57,500 nt of DNA from Prorocentrum cordatum (GCA_963575745.1 CAUYUJ010017640.1:156957-214456); one strand, 5' to 3'. Counted from the stretch's first letter, positions 44,401 through 54,489 are shown. Program-made: numbers and translations. Notes: generated from the sequence alone by a model not told the origin.

Positions 44401-44426
44401 TACTATGGGGGGAGCGGCTCCGCCCT

Positions 44427-45659
44427 CTATCCCGCCCCCCCTCTGCGTTCAGACTCTCGAGCTGCCCCGAAGGCCCGCCCACGGCAGCGCCGGCGCCTGC
44501 CGGGGGGGCGCGCTGGCCCGCCCAGGCCACCCGGGGCCCCCAAGGTCTGCGAGGCCGCAGAGCCCTCAGCCGCCTCCGCTGCCACGGCGGCGGGGGCTCC
44601 ACCTCCACCTGCTGTCGCGCACGCCACGCCTGGCTCCGCCGTGGCTGGCGGTGCGCTGGGGGCGGTGCCTTCGGGAGCTGCCTGCGGCGGCGGCTGCGCG
44701 CGCGGCTTCAGCGCCTGGGCGAAAGCCGTAAACGCGTGGACCAGCTGGGGGCCCGCTGCTGCTGCCTGGCCCATGGCCGCAAGGGCCGACTGCAATCCGT
44801 TCAACGACACGCACGCCTGGATCGCCGGGGCTCTGGGCACCTCCGCGCCGCGCGCCTTGCCGAGCCAATGCTGCTGCTCCTCGTTTAGCTTGGCGATGTC
44901 TTCTAGGCACTGCTTGATGCTGACCTCTTCGTTTGCCACTTTCTCCTGCTTACGTTGTAGCTCCAGTTCCGCCTCCAATGCCTCGCTCTTGAACTGCTCG
45001 AAGACGAACTTGCGGCGCTCCAGAGCCTTCTGTTTCAGCCTTAATTTCTGCGCCATAGCTTGAGCCATCTGCATCGGTGTCTTCTCAGAGTCGCGTTGGG
45101 CTCGGACTGTCTCCAGCACCGACTGGAGGGGCTTCGCATCCACCTCGGAGACCTTTGCGGCTGCGTCTACCGCTGCCTTCAGCTTCTGGATGACGGCGCC
45201 ATAGTCCGTGCCCTTGCCTTCTGGGGTGTCACATGCTGCTTCCTTCTGGGCCTCCGACCTCCGCGGAAAGCCTTCGCCCTCCGTCTGCGGTCGGTCCGTC
45301 GACTGCTTCTTCGGGGAAGATTTCCAGTGCTGACCACACTGCCAGCATCACTCCTTCGTCAGGTCCACTGACGCAGCGCGTGTACCACACGTTCAAGCAT
45401 GAGCAGAGGGCACCATAGGGCGGGACTTGCGTCCGCCTCCTTGGCCAGCATGCGCGGCGCCCTTGGTGTCGCCGTTCTTCCTTCCAGCCTTACCCTTGCC
45501 TCCCTCCCCCATGTTGACGAGCGCTGGCCTCTCGTACTGCCCACTGCGGTGCCGTCCGATCACTGCGAACGACGACTGGATGACCGCCCACGCCTGCTGG
45601 CGCTTCAGGCGGGCACGACAGTGCCAAGCAGGTTCCTTGCCCTGCTTCGCGACGGGCAC
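44427..45659 (-). pseudogene. LINE ORF1-like protein with coiled coil, broken by stops
   Basis: One frame runs from 45659 to 44427 with two TGA stops, at 45393-45395 and 45348-45350. The uninterrupted part from 45143 (238 codons) starts MDAKPLQSVLETVRAQRD and has a charged, heptad-like helix (about residues 10-95, rich in K, E, Q and L: LRLKQKALERRKFVFEQF, ELELQRKQEKV). After it comes a proline/alanine-rich tail and an RGRSRSP-like basic end in the next frame. A CWQCGQHW pair of cysteines upstream may be the remains of a zinc-binding motif. The product would have been the nucleic-acid-binding chaperone of the element (inference from position and composition). This is the best preserved part of the element. 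Confidence 0.7.
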
Positions 45660-45660
45660 G

Positions 45661-46050
45661 AGAGACGGCGGCGCTGGCCGATCGCTGCGGCGTCTGGTGG
45701 CCAGGGGCGGCCGTACGGGGGCCGACCGGCCGGAGAATCCGATCCCCCGGCCGGTCGGGCGGCGCGGCCGTCGGCCTTCTTGAGTCGCCTTCCTCCGAGG
45801 CCTCTATCGCCAGGTCGGGCGCGTCCCCCTAAAGGCGGATTCTTGGGGAAAACTTGTTCTAAACATATTCAAAAATTCGCCGGCCCAACGGGCCAGGGCG
45901 TGCTAAGATCTCCGGTACCTGGTTAACAGTATTTCTAGTTCGCGCGCGCGGGGCGGCCCCTGGGGGTCCCCGGACGAAAAATACCCCGGCAAGGTCCCGG
46001 CAAGTCCCCGGCAAGGTCCCGGCAAGGTCGGGCCAGAGATGCCGGAGCCC
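45661..46050. other. Unassigned; dispersed TCGGGCGCGTCC repeat near 45814
   Basis: GGTCGGGCGCGTCC followed by GGCGGAT..TTGG and GAAAA at 45812-45855 recurs at 47694-47737. Repeated GGCAAGGTCCC units lie at about 45988-46030. Confidence 0.45.
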
Positions 46051-46625
46051 TGTTACAGGGCCCCAGGACGGGCCAAGAGGTCCCCAAGAAGCCTCCAAGA
46101 CGGTCCAAGAGGGCCCCGAGACGGCCAAAGATCGCCCGAAGACGCCCAACAGGGCCCCAAGACAGCCCAAGAGGCCTCCAAGACGCCCCAAGGGCCTTCC
46201 AAGAGGCCTCCGAAGAGGGCCCCAAGAGGCCAAAATCGTTGATTTTCATTGTTTTTTCTATGTTTTTTGCGTTCTGGCTTTTTCGGCTTCCGGACGCTCC
46301 AAGACGGCCCAAGAGGCCCCCAAGACCGCTCCAAGACGGCCCACGAGGCTCCCAAGACGGCCCCGGAACGGCCCAGGAGGGCCCCCAAGACGGCCCAAGT
46401 GCCGCCCAAGACGGACCAAGAGGCCCCAAGACGGGCCCAAGAGGGGCTCAAGAGGGGAACCGAGAACTGAAAAATCGAGCCCTCCGCCCCAGAAGGCGCC
46501 CAGGAGGCCCCAAAAAGGCCCCAAGAGGCCCCCAAGAGGCCCCCAAGACGCCCCAAGAGGCGCCCAAGAGGCCCAAAAGAGGCCCCAAGAGGCCCCAAAA
46601 CGGCCCCCAAGAGGCCCCAAAACTC
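46050..46625 (+). repeat. CAAGA/GGCC motif block
   Basis: The block includes AGGCCAAAATCGTTGATTTTC near 46228, the reverse-complement version of composite-satellite module D. So this block is the 14.5-20.9-kb family in the other orientation. Confidence 0.85.
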
Positions 46626-47479
46626 GGCTAGCCCACAACGGTGCGACAATATGGGCCGGCGGAATGAGCGAAGCGATTAAATAACCAAAGAAAAATCCAC
46701 CATTCGCCCCCAGACTATGCTTTTACTATTTTGTTGAATCTTCCTCCTGTAGAGGAACGCGCCCGCCTCACCCCTATCGCTGGCCACTCCGCAGGCGGCC
46801 GGCCCCCGGCACGCGCGGCGGGGGCGAGGCGCGGGAGCCCGGCAGGGCCAGCGGCCCCCCACGGGGAGCGCCGCTGCCGCGGCATCGGGAGCGGCCAAGA
46901 GGGGGGCGCCCAAGAGAAGGGTGCAAATCATGGCGGGCGGCACGCGCGCGGCCCAGGGGGGGGGGCCGGGGACGTGATGAAATAAGAAGAGGCGCCATGA
47001 GATCTGGGGAAACATCATGGCCCACGCCAGGATATCTACCCCCCCCCCCTAGTCATCACCCCCCTCTTTGCCGCCCCCGATGGCAGGAAGCTGTGGCGGC
47101 GCACCCGGAAACCCTGCCGGCCGCCACGCGGCGGCACCCGGGCGGACCCTCCGCCACCGGCGCACCGGTGCCGACGGCCAAGAGGGGGCGCTGCGACGTG
47201 AGGATGTGGGACAATCGGCGGCGGGCGACGGGGGGGGAAGTGAGTAGGGAATCGAGTCGAACTCTATACACCGACGCTTCTTCCGGCCCTGCATTCGAAT
47301 TTGCACTGGAGAGCGGATACTGGTGTATACGGGACCCTCGTGTATACATGTTTCGTTGTTTCCCAGGGACATCGGGGAAAAAAGTATACACCACACCACC
47401 CCAGCGTCGTCCTCGACCCTCAAGTCCTGGGATTGAAAAACAGCCCGCCACTGGTAATGTATATGTTCCAGTTTCCGAA
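46625..47479. other. No gene recognised; TTCCTCCTGTAGA repeat at 46711-46775
   Basis: TTGAATCTTCCTCCTGTAGAGGAAC followed by GCCCGCCTCA recurs at 47780-47835. A G-run/C-run pair lies at about 46957 and 47041. GTGTATAC-type repeats lie near 47325-47395. Confidence 0.4.
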
Positions 47480-47633
47480 TGAGAAGGAGAAGGCCTTCTC
47501 AGAGGGCGGCGGGGCTTCTCGGAAGTCCTCGCGCCTCCTGAGGGGAGCGTTCGGTGTCTTCAGGGAAGGCTTGGGGAACTTCTCAGAAGGCCAGGGGGCT
47601 TCCGAGCCTTCTGAGAAGGCCCGCCCCTTCTCA
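47480..47633. mobile_element. 154-bp terminal-inverted-repeat element, copy 1
   Basis: Left end TGAGAAGGAGAAGGCCTTC, right end the approximate reverse complement (near 47608-47633). A relative of the same size and ends lies at 50769-50919. Similarity continues a little past the right end (CTCGCTCG(C/T)CGCC). Confidence 0.7.
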
Positions 47634-48113
47634 CTCCCCCCCTCGCTCGCCGCTGGGGTGCACGGTCACCGTCGTGGCCAGCACCCGTAACGTTAGGTCG
47701 GGCGCGTCCTCATACGGGCGGATGTTGGACGAAAAATAGGAATAGTTAAGACAGCTTCACAAATATCCACCCAAAGATATGTTTTAACTATCTTTGAATA
47801 TTCCTCCTGTAGATGAACATGCCCGCCTTAACCGGAACGTTGCGGCGCCTCCTGGGCAGGTACAGGGCGCTGCAGCTCGCGCAGGCGGTCTCCAGGGGAA
47901 AGAGGGTCCCACCGCGGGCTTGCGCGGCACCTGGAAGACAACGGCCTCTGCAGGGAGTAGAACGGCACGTCTCTGGAGCAGAAGGCTAGGGCGGCCGTCA
48001 CGCATCAGGCGGAGAGCCTCGTTGCGCAGCTGCGCGAGGAAAGCCGCGAGGAAGCGGAGGAAGAGGTACCGCCGCTGGTGCGTCTGTGACTGGAAACCGC
48101 CGCACCGCCTGCA
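47634..48113. other. Dispersed repeat and possible upstream coding of the 48.1-kb frame
   Basis: 47694-47737 and 47780-47835 are copies of repeats at 45812 and 46711. From about 47950 a frame encodes SLEQKARAAVTHQAE, then SREEAEEEVPPL, ending at a TGA near 48092, in the same frame as the 48114 candidate. Confidence 0.35.
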
Positions 48114-48674
48114 GTGCCACAAGGGTGGTTGCGAGTCGTGCTCGGCTGCGCGGTGTGGTTCGTGGCACGTGGAATTGCCTGCTTGGGTGCTGTTTGGGTG
48201 CCGTATATCCTACACTGCATCTGCGCGCTGGTGTCAGGGTTGGCGCAATACTTCGCTGTGGAGTCTGCGCCAGAGGCACCGTGGCAAATGCAATACCCAA
48301 ATGCAGCCGTGCACGTCTTCGACACCAGGGGCGGGAGGGCGCCCCCAGCGGAGTCCTGCAGCTACCGGTACCAGTCTTCGCTGCCATACTGCGCCTACCT
48401 CTGCGGAGGATGCGTCCTGATGAATGTCGGGCCTTTCTTCCGATTCCTGCTTGCTGCTGGTTCGTCTTCTCTGGCGTCAACGTTTCATCGGCACTTCTTT
48501 GAACACGGAGGCGTCGAGTGCCACTACGGTGGCGGAATGCACGCAAATCCTTACGGCATGTGGCATTCAACAGGCTATGCTTGGCCACGTTCTACAGGTC
48601 ACAATAACGTGATGATGTACCCAACAATGCAGTCTGGAGTGCTGGCGGTGGTGCCCGCGAGGCATTGGTGGTGA
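48114..48674 (+). CDS. Hypothetical protein with hydrophobic N-terminal part
   Basis: A 186-codon frame opens at an ATG. Residues about 5-45 (VVLGCAVWFVARGIACLGA, then VPYILHCICALVSGLAQYF) could form one or two membrane segments. The C-terminal part (about 120-186) is rich in H, G, Y and M (HYGGGMHANPYGMWHSTGYA) and ends VPARHWW. The frame continues upstream after one stop into an acidic stretch (SLVAQLREESREEAEEEVPP at 47.99-48.08 kb), suggesting an interrupted or spliced frame. No family recognised. A second frame is also open over part of the region, so coding status is uncertain. Confidence 0.3.
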   Translation: MPQGWLRVVLGCAVWFVARGIACLGAVWVPYILHCICALVSGLAQYFAVESAPEAPWQMQYPNAAVHVFDTRGGRAPPAESCSYRYQSSLPYCAYLCGGCVLMNVGPFFRFLLAAGSSSLASTFHRHFFEHGGVECHYGGGMHANPYGMWHSTGYAWPRSTGHNNVMMYPTMQSGVLAVVPARHWW

Positions 48675-49018
48675 CATAGTTCTCTTAGGGGGGATTGGCC
48701 TTGCACAGGCTTAGTGGCGTCGAACGGCTAGGGCTTTCAGGCACCCCTTCACTTCTGTCTTCCCCTCCCCCTCCCAACCCCTCTCCTAGCTCTGATTGCG
48801 TCTTTTGAACATGTTCAGGTCTCTCTTGGAATAGCATACGTGCATCTGTATTGCATGCGTGCAGGTTCAATTAATGAGTCACGTTTTTGATGCGATGCCA
48901 TGGGCACTTCGTGTGCGTCTGAATACAGCCTCAAGGTTTAGGCTGGCGCTTGAGAGGCCACATTTCCCGCACACCCAGGTGGGTCTTGAGGGTTGATTCA
49001 GGAAAGAGAGCCTTGAAC
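48675..49018. other. No gene recognised
   Basis: Unique-looking sequence between the 48.1-kb candidate and the GACAGA tract. Confidence 0.35.
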
Positions 49019-49215
49019 ACAGAGAGACGAAGAGCCAGCGAGGTAGAGAGACGGGCAGACAGAGGCACAGAGAGACGTAAACACAGAGGACACAGAGAGA
49101 CACAGAGAGACACAGAGAGACAGAGAAACAGAGAGACAGAGAGACAGAGAGGCAGAGGGAGAGAGAGTGAGAGTGAGACTGAAAGAGAGCTAGAGAGAGA
49201 GAGAGATAGAGAAAA
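49019..49215. repeat. GACAGAGA purine-rich tract
   Basis: ACACAGAGAGACAGAGA-type units. The Ser/Leu/Val-rich minus-strand frame is a tract translation. Confidence 0.9.
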
Positions 49216-49476
49216 CACAAAATTAAACTCGCATGACTGGCCGTCTCAACAAGTGCGCGCGAGTGCGTGCACATGCGCGCACGCGCGATGGCGCGCACGA
49301 GACCCTTCTTGTCCGCGGACTGTTGGACGATCCGCCAGAAGGTGAACTCTCCCAGAGACTGCAGAACGCGAATCCACGAATGCGCGCGCATGCAGGAAGG
49401 AAGATCCGCCGGTGAGCGGATAATATCATAACGCGCAGTTGGGAACTCGGCACGAGAAGGGAAGGCAACTTTATTA

Positions 49477-49674
49477 GGGGAACAAAAAGTGGCATAAACA
49501 TAAAAACTCGGAGGTCCGTGCGGATTTCTCGGATCGGCGCTGGACCCCCCTCCCTGGCGCGCGGAGCGCGCCAGGGGCGGCGCCGGAGGCGCCGCCAAGG
49601 GGGGTCCAGCGCGGATCCGAGAAATCCGCGCGGACCTCCGAGTCTTTCTGTTTATGCCATTTTTGTTGTTCCCC
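49477..49674. mobile_element. ~198-bp foldback element
   Basis: Arms starting GGGGAACAAAAAGTGGCATA and ending TATGCCATTTTTGTTGTTCCCC are reverse complements over about 75 bases. Inside are two further hairpins (GCGCGCGGAGCGCGC and GGCGGCGCCGGAGGCGCCGCC). A third TTTATG...GTTCCCC half-end lies at about 49945-49975. Confidence 0.9.
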
Positions 49675-49680
49675 GATGTG

Positions 49681-49750
49681 TGGGAAGCCGAGTTCCCAAG
49701 GCTCCGGCTGACAAGTCCGGCTCGGCCGCGACGTCGGCACCCGCCCCGTC
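49681..49750 (+). repeat. ~70-bp direct repeat, copy 1
   Basis: TGGGAAGCCGAGTTCCC, then CTCCGGCTGACAAGTCCGGC, then CGGCACCCGCCCCGTC recurs at 49980-50051 with few changes. Confidence 0.85.
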
Positions 49751-49979
49751 TGACTACCTACCAGACCACCCCAACCCAACCCGAAGACCCGACTTTCGGG
49801 TTGGGGGGGTAAGGGTTCCACATGTGTTTTTCAATGTTTCCCGCCCCCCCCACTGGAAATCGAGGGTAAATCTGAGCCTTCGGGTTGGGCTGGGGTGGTT
49901 TGGTGGGTGGTGACCGTCGAAGAAGCGCCCCGCCCCGCCTCTATGTTTATGCTTATGTCATCCTTCGTTCCCCTATGTA

Positions 49980-50051
49980 TGGGAAGCCGAGTTCCCCAGG
50001 CTCCGGCTGACAAGTCCGGCTCGGCCGCGCGGCGTCGGCACCCGCCCCGTC
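49980..50051 (+). repeat. ~70-bp direct repeat, copy 2
   Basis: The repeat of 49681-49750. GAAGAAGCGCCCCGCC also occurs twice (49919 and 50052). Confidence 0.85.
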
Positions 50052-50315
50052 GAAGAAGCGCCCCGCCTCACCGCGGCAGACGAGCCCATCGGCGAGGGAC
50101 AGGCGGCACCACCCAGGGGAGCGGCCTCCGCGGGCGCGGCGGCCGCCGGAGAGCGCGGGAAGGGCAGGGGGAGCGCGGCCTCCGGCGCGACCTCGGCCAG
50201 TCCACGAGGCCGCGTCGCCACGACCGCCGGCACCGGTCGGTGGGAGGAGGAGGGCCGGAGCACGACGCAGGAGGGCGTGGAGAGCGGGTCGGGCTGCCGC
50301 CCGTCCCCCGAGGGA
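50052..50315. other. GC-rich sequence, no gene recognised
   Basis: Open on both strands without motifs. Confidence 0.3.
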
Positions 50316-50498
50316 CCCAGAGATCCAACGTAATGAAAAAATCAAGACGGAAGTTTTTCACAATTTTCGGCCTCAAGGGGCCCTCGCCGGGCCCCGGGAC
50401 CGTCAAAAAACGACTCAGGATGAAAAACTGGTCCCGGGGAACGGGTCGAGACCTCCGGGGGCCCCGTATTGAAAAAATCACGACGTTGGATCTCTGGG
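50316..50498. mobile_element. 183-bp element with 16-bp perfect terminal inverted repeats
   Basis: CCCAGAGATCCAACGT (50316-50331) and its exact reverse complement (50483-50498) bound a 183-bp unit. Just inside lie GAAAAAATCA motifs in direct orientation (50336-50345 and 50471-50480). No target-site duplication is obvious. Confidence 0.75.
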
Positions 50499-50768
50499 GA
50501 GGGAGGGAGGAGGAAGCACCGCGCGACGCCTGGAGTGGGAGGAGGGAGCACCAGCCTAGAGCGGGCTGGGACCTGGGCATCCAGGAACGCCTGCGTACGC
50601 TCGGAGACCGGCGCGGAACCGACCGCACCGGCAACGGATGCGAGCACGAGACGCACGTGCGTGCGCACCCAGCGGCGCGCAGACGTGAGGGCCCACGGTC
50701 TCGGCGGCCCGGGCGGAGACGGGGAGAAGGAGGGGAGTCTGCCGGCGGCGAGGGAGCGGGGGGGCAAG
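50499..50768. other. No gene recognised
   Basis: A GC-rich stretch between two inverted-repeat elements; open minus frame without motifs. Confidence 0.3.
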
Positions 50769-50919
50769 TGAGAAGGAGAAGGCCCTCTCAGAAAGCTCGG
50801 CAGTCCCAAGCCTTCTGAGGGGTGTCCTAAGCCAACCCCGAAGACACCGAAAACTTTCCAGAAGGCGCAAGAGCTTCTGAGCAGTCCCGTCACCTTCTGA
50901 CAAGGCCTTCTGTTTCTCA
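50769..50919. mobile_element. 151-bp terminal-inverted-repeat element, copy 2
   Basis: The ends TGAGAAGGAGAAGGCCCTC and (reverse complement) TGAGAAACAGAAGGCCTTG match the 47480-47633 element; the interior is diverged. Confidence 0.7.
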
Positions 50920-51639
50920 CTTTCCCCACTCGCTCGTCGCCGAGTCTGAGTCCCTGGGGAAGGCATTGCAGAACTTGGACCAGCGCCACGAGGTGACCCG
51001 TAAGGTGCGGGCCTCCTCTATTCTCGATCGATCCGGAATCTTGCCATCCAGATCCTCTGGGGGAATAGGATACAATGATGTAAGGGACGGGCGCAAACGC
51101 ACGAATGAGGACGCTCGGCCTTGTCTGCGGCGCAGAAGGAGTAGTAGGTAGAGCTGCGAGCTGCCTGCGGGCTATGCAACTTGTTTGGATTCTCTTCCCA
51201 CTGGGAAGATCCTGTCTTCCCTCTCCTCCTGTTCCTCGGGCTCCTCTAGCAGCTGAACCTGCCACAACCATCATCCTGCTCTCCTCTGGCTCTGACTCCG
51301 AGTCATCTCTTGTCTTCAACTGTTGCTTACAGACCGTCTCCTTTTTCCTTCCTGCTCCTATGCTGTCATGCCTACTTCGAGCTCTGCTCGTCCTGAGATC
51401 CCATTGCTGGCGCTGCTGTTTCGTACTCCATGCTCTGAATCGTATCTCTTGTCCTCACTGTATCAGTTTGCCGAACTCACAGTGCTGCAAAACACAACCA
51501 AGCGGAGAGACAAAGAGGAGCAAGCGGAGAGAGGGGGGGTAAAAAGGAAAGGGGAAGACCAGGTGCTGCGACGTTCCCCAATTGGAGCAGGTCGTGCAAA
51601 GATTTCTGGTCGTGAAAAGGACAACGGAAGCGCTGTGCC
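50920..51639. other. No gene recognised
   Basis: Short frames are present on both strands, for example a minus-strand MKTRDDSESEPEESRMMVV start at 51319. None is supported as coding. Confidence 0.3.
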
Positions 51640-52300
51640 CAAGTGAAAAAAAAGTTCGGGGAAAACTGTGTTGAACGGTCGCGCACTCGCACACAGCACC
51701 AGCGCATTCGCACACGAGGCGGCATCTGTCAGGACGCCAGTGGAAGCGCCTCGCGAGGTCGAAGCGCAGCAGACGGAGCCCACCGACGAGGAGACCACCA
51801 CCACAGACACACGCGGCCGCCGAGGTACAGTGGGGGCGTTGACCTAAGGAGCCCTAAATAAGGAACGAAGCCCCTTTCTCCCATAAGTTGAACTTCGACT
51901 TCCCATGGGAAACCTCAGGAAAACCGAAGGCAAACTGCAGAACCATCAAGGAACACCGAGCCCCTCCCCAACGAAAAGGGTTCCTTCTCCAGGGCCCCGA
52001 CCGTACACGGTGCCGCCCAGCAGCAGCACTCCCCAGAGGAGCCCCACGCCCACCGCGCCACCCCGCAGCAGGTCGCGGAGATCCACCACAGCATACGACA
52101 CGGCGACACGACTGCCGCCACCGCAGCCGAGGGAGGCACCACCCACGCGTGCCAGCATCCAGGCCCAGGCCATGATCCAAGCCATGGATTTTTTTCCCCA
52201 CAAGCAATCCTCGCGGCCATGCTTGGTTAATATATCTTCTGGCGTGCTGCGGTCAGGTCACAGCGACATCCACCACGCAAGGGTTCACAAATAATCTGGT
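51640..52300 (+). other. Low-complexity, possibly coding stretch
   Basis: Open plus-strand frames here are rich in T, E, P, H and A (for example EAQQTEPTDEETTTTDTRG near 51.77 kb). All three frames are open in part, and no domain is visible. It could be disordered sequence upstream of the 52.5-kb candidate, or noncoding. Confidence 0.15.
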
Positions 52301-52516
52301 ACACAAATAATTGGGCCATGGACACTGACCAACTGCCCACAAGCGACGTAGCGGTGAGCAGCACCAGCGACAAGAGCCGCCGAGGCACCGAAGGCGCGCC
52401 ACCAGACTCAACGAAGAAGGCTACTTCCCAGTCACTCTGTTCTTCAGGACAACGCTGACCACCCTGACGGCGACGTCAACCAGGTCCGCGCGGCATGTCA
52501 GGACTGAACGTCAGAG

Positions 52517-53419
52517 GACAAGTGCAACGACAGATGTCTCACCATCAAGAAGGGCGAGAACATCCGCATCACACGGATTGAGCCGTCGCCCTACTCGAGA
52601 GCGTGGACACCCTCCGGCTACTGGGTCAGGAGAGACCAGATCACGCAACCCACCAAGCACACGAGCACGGCGAGTAGCCTCAGCTACCACCACTTCAGAC
52701 AGAGGACGTCGACCCCAACAGCCTGATCGACTACAGAGCGTACATCTCCGGCATCACCGACGCCATCGTCAGCCTCCGCCTCACAGTGGAAACCGAGGAC
52801 CTGGACGAGTACCGCCGCGTCGTGCTGGGCAGGATGCACCACGCCGTCTGCCGAGAGAGGACTGCGGGCCGCCGCACCCTCCGGACGGAGATACACGGCC
52901 CTGCAGCAGACACGGGATCCAGCGAGAGCATCCACGACCATCCCCAAAAGACCCACCGATCCGACGCAACACGCAGCCACGCCTCCACCTCTCCGCTGCC
53001 CCTCCGAGGAGAGGCGGAAGCCAAACGCCGAGAGCAGGCCGCGCACGCGGCAGCGACCTCCGCCCGCTGCCTAGCAGCCCACGATCCCCTGCCCAGCGCC
53101 GGGAGCAGGACCCGTGGCACGGGCCATCCTCGCCTCGAGGAGCTCCAGCACCAATCCCGACAGCTCCCAGCGTCAACCTCTACGGCGGCAGCCGCCCCCC
53201 GAGGGGCGCAGTCCTCCCACGCCTCCCCCAGTTCTGCTTCACAGACGGAGCAAGAACACTACACCACATCCCTACTACGCATTCACTGCCACCACGGCAG
53301 CAGTAGCACCAGCTACTCCACGACGCGGCACCAGCAGCCTCCCCACCTACTCGCCCCCAGCTCCAGAATACGCCTACATCCACTGCCGCAACCTCGTTTA
53401 CCGCAGCTACATTGTATGA
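52517..53419 (+). CDS. Possible spliced gene or relic, family unknown
   Basis: Two plus-strand blocks look protein-like. The first (52517-52726) opens at a TCAGAG|GAC acceptor-like site and reads CLTIKKGENIRITRIEPS, then PSGYWVRRDQI; the KKGE-IRI pattern faintly recalls SH3-type folds, which is speculative. The second, from about 52702 in another frame, reads EDVDPNSLIDYRAYISGITD, then EDLDEYRRVVLGRMHHAV. The sequence afterwards is Pro/Ser/Thr-rich; one open frame there ends in PAPEYAYIHCRNLVYRSYIV at 53419. No stop-free single frame joins the blocks. Confidence 0.25.
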
Positions 53420-53764
53420 TCCTTCCTCGCAAATTCAGTGGGCAACGGCAACTCCACCTCTACATCTACAACAGCGGCCTCCTGTGCGACCTGCACCTCC
53501 ACTGCCTCAACGTCTGCAACCCCATCCTCCTCGGGCACACTCTCTACCTGCTCCTGCTCTGAGGCACCTCCAGCCCAAACTGACCTGCCCCTCCCTCCCT
53601 CAACTGTTCCGCCTGTACGCCCCTCTCCCCCCCCTTCCACCCGCGAACCTTCACCACCCCCCTCGCGCTGCAGGGACCAGAAGCCTGCGGATTCTTCCTC
53701 GACTTCGGCCTCTGTCGGGGGCCATGGCTGGGCCCAGGGAAACTCCAAGAACGTATCAGCGCCA

Positions 53765-53801
<37 letters not shown>

Positions 53802-54165
53802 AGGAGGAGGAGGAGGAGGAGGAGGAGGAGGAGGAGGAGGAGGAGGAGGAGAGACGACGGGGCCGCCGTCGGCACCACACATGTGTCCGCCGCTGGCGAG
53901 GCAGCGTTGGCTGCACCAGCGGCAGAGCTGAACGGGGGGCACCGAGAAGCGAGCTGGCCAGCGCGCAGGCAGGACGGGCGCCGTCGGCACGCGGGGCCCC
54001 CCTGCAGCAAAGGCAGGGGGGGGGGGGGGGCGTGGAGCGCCTCGGCCCTCGGGCCCAAGAGCCACGCCGAGGGGGCTCCCGCCACGCCTCCTCGGGGGGG
54101 GGGGGGCGCTCGGGCCACCCCACCCCCTCACCCTACATCACTCGACTCCCTCCTCTCGTGCGTTC
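53420..54165. repeat. Pyrimidine-rich stretch and GGA tract
   Basis: Serine/proline-coding low complexity spans 53420-53760, then GGAGGA (53766-53852), then GC-rich sequence with G-runs at 54017-54029 and 54092-54101. All frames are open because of composition. Confidence 0.6.
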
Positions 54166-54225
54166 CCTCCCTCCTCCTCCTCCTCCTCCTCCTCCTCCTC
54201 CTCCTCCTCCTCCTCCTCCTCCACA
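54165..54225. repeat. CCT tract
   Basis: CCTCCT on the plus strand, followed by a short CAGCAG run. Confidence 0.9.
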
Positions 54226-54489
54226 GCAGCAACAGCAGCAAGCACGGCCGCCACCCCGTACCGTCCACAACGCTCCCTCGCCTTGCCCTTCCACCCCGCA
54301 CCACACCAGGGCTGAACCTAAGCGGCGTTTTCGTGTTCGTATTGCTTTTCGTTTTCCCTCGTTTTGCCTTCGCCTCGCCTGGAACACAAAGCAACACAAA
54401 AAATATCCCAGTGCGACCCTACCTAGGAGTTGGAGCCTCTAGGAAAGCAACATTAGTAGGAGCGGTTAACGCCGTCCTCCTCCTTCTCC

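Larger units (their letters stand above)
40355..45660 (-). mobile_element. Decayed LINE-type non-LTR retrotransposon
   Basis: About 5.3 kb on the minus strand keeps the order ORF1-like coiled coil, APE-type endonuclease, reverse transcriptase, cysteine-containing linker and RNase H. This order is typical of LINE families abundant in dinoflagellate genomes. Successive domains lie in different frames (relative to the ORF1 frame: 0, +1, 0, +1, +2, 0, +1), and there are in-frame stops in the ORF1 region. Several catalytic residues are replaced, so the copy cannot be autonomous. No target-site duplication or poly(A) tail was identified, so both ends are approximate. Confidence 0.85.
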
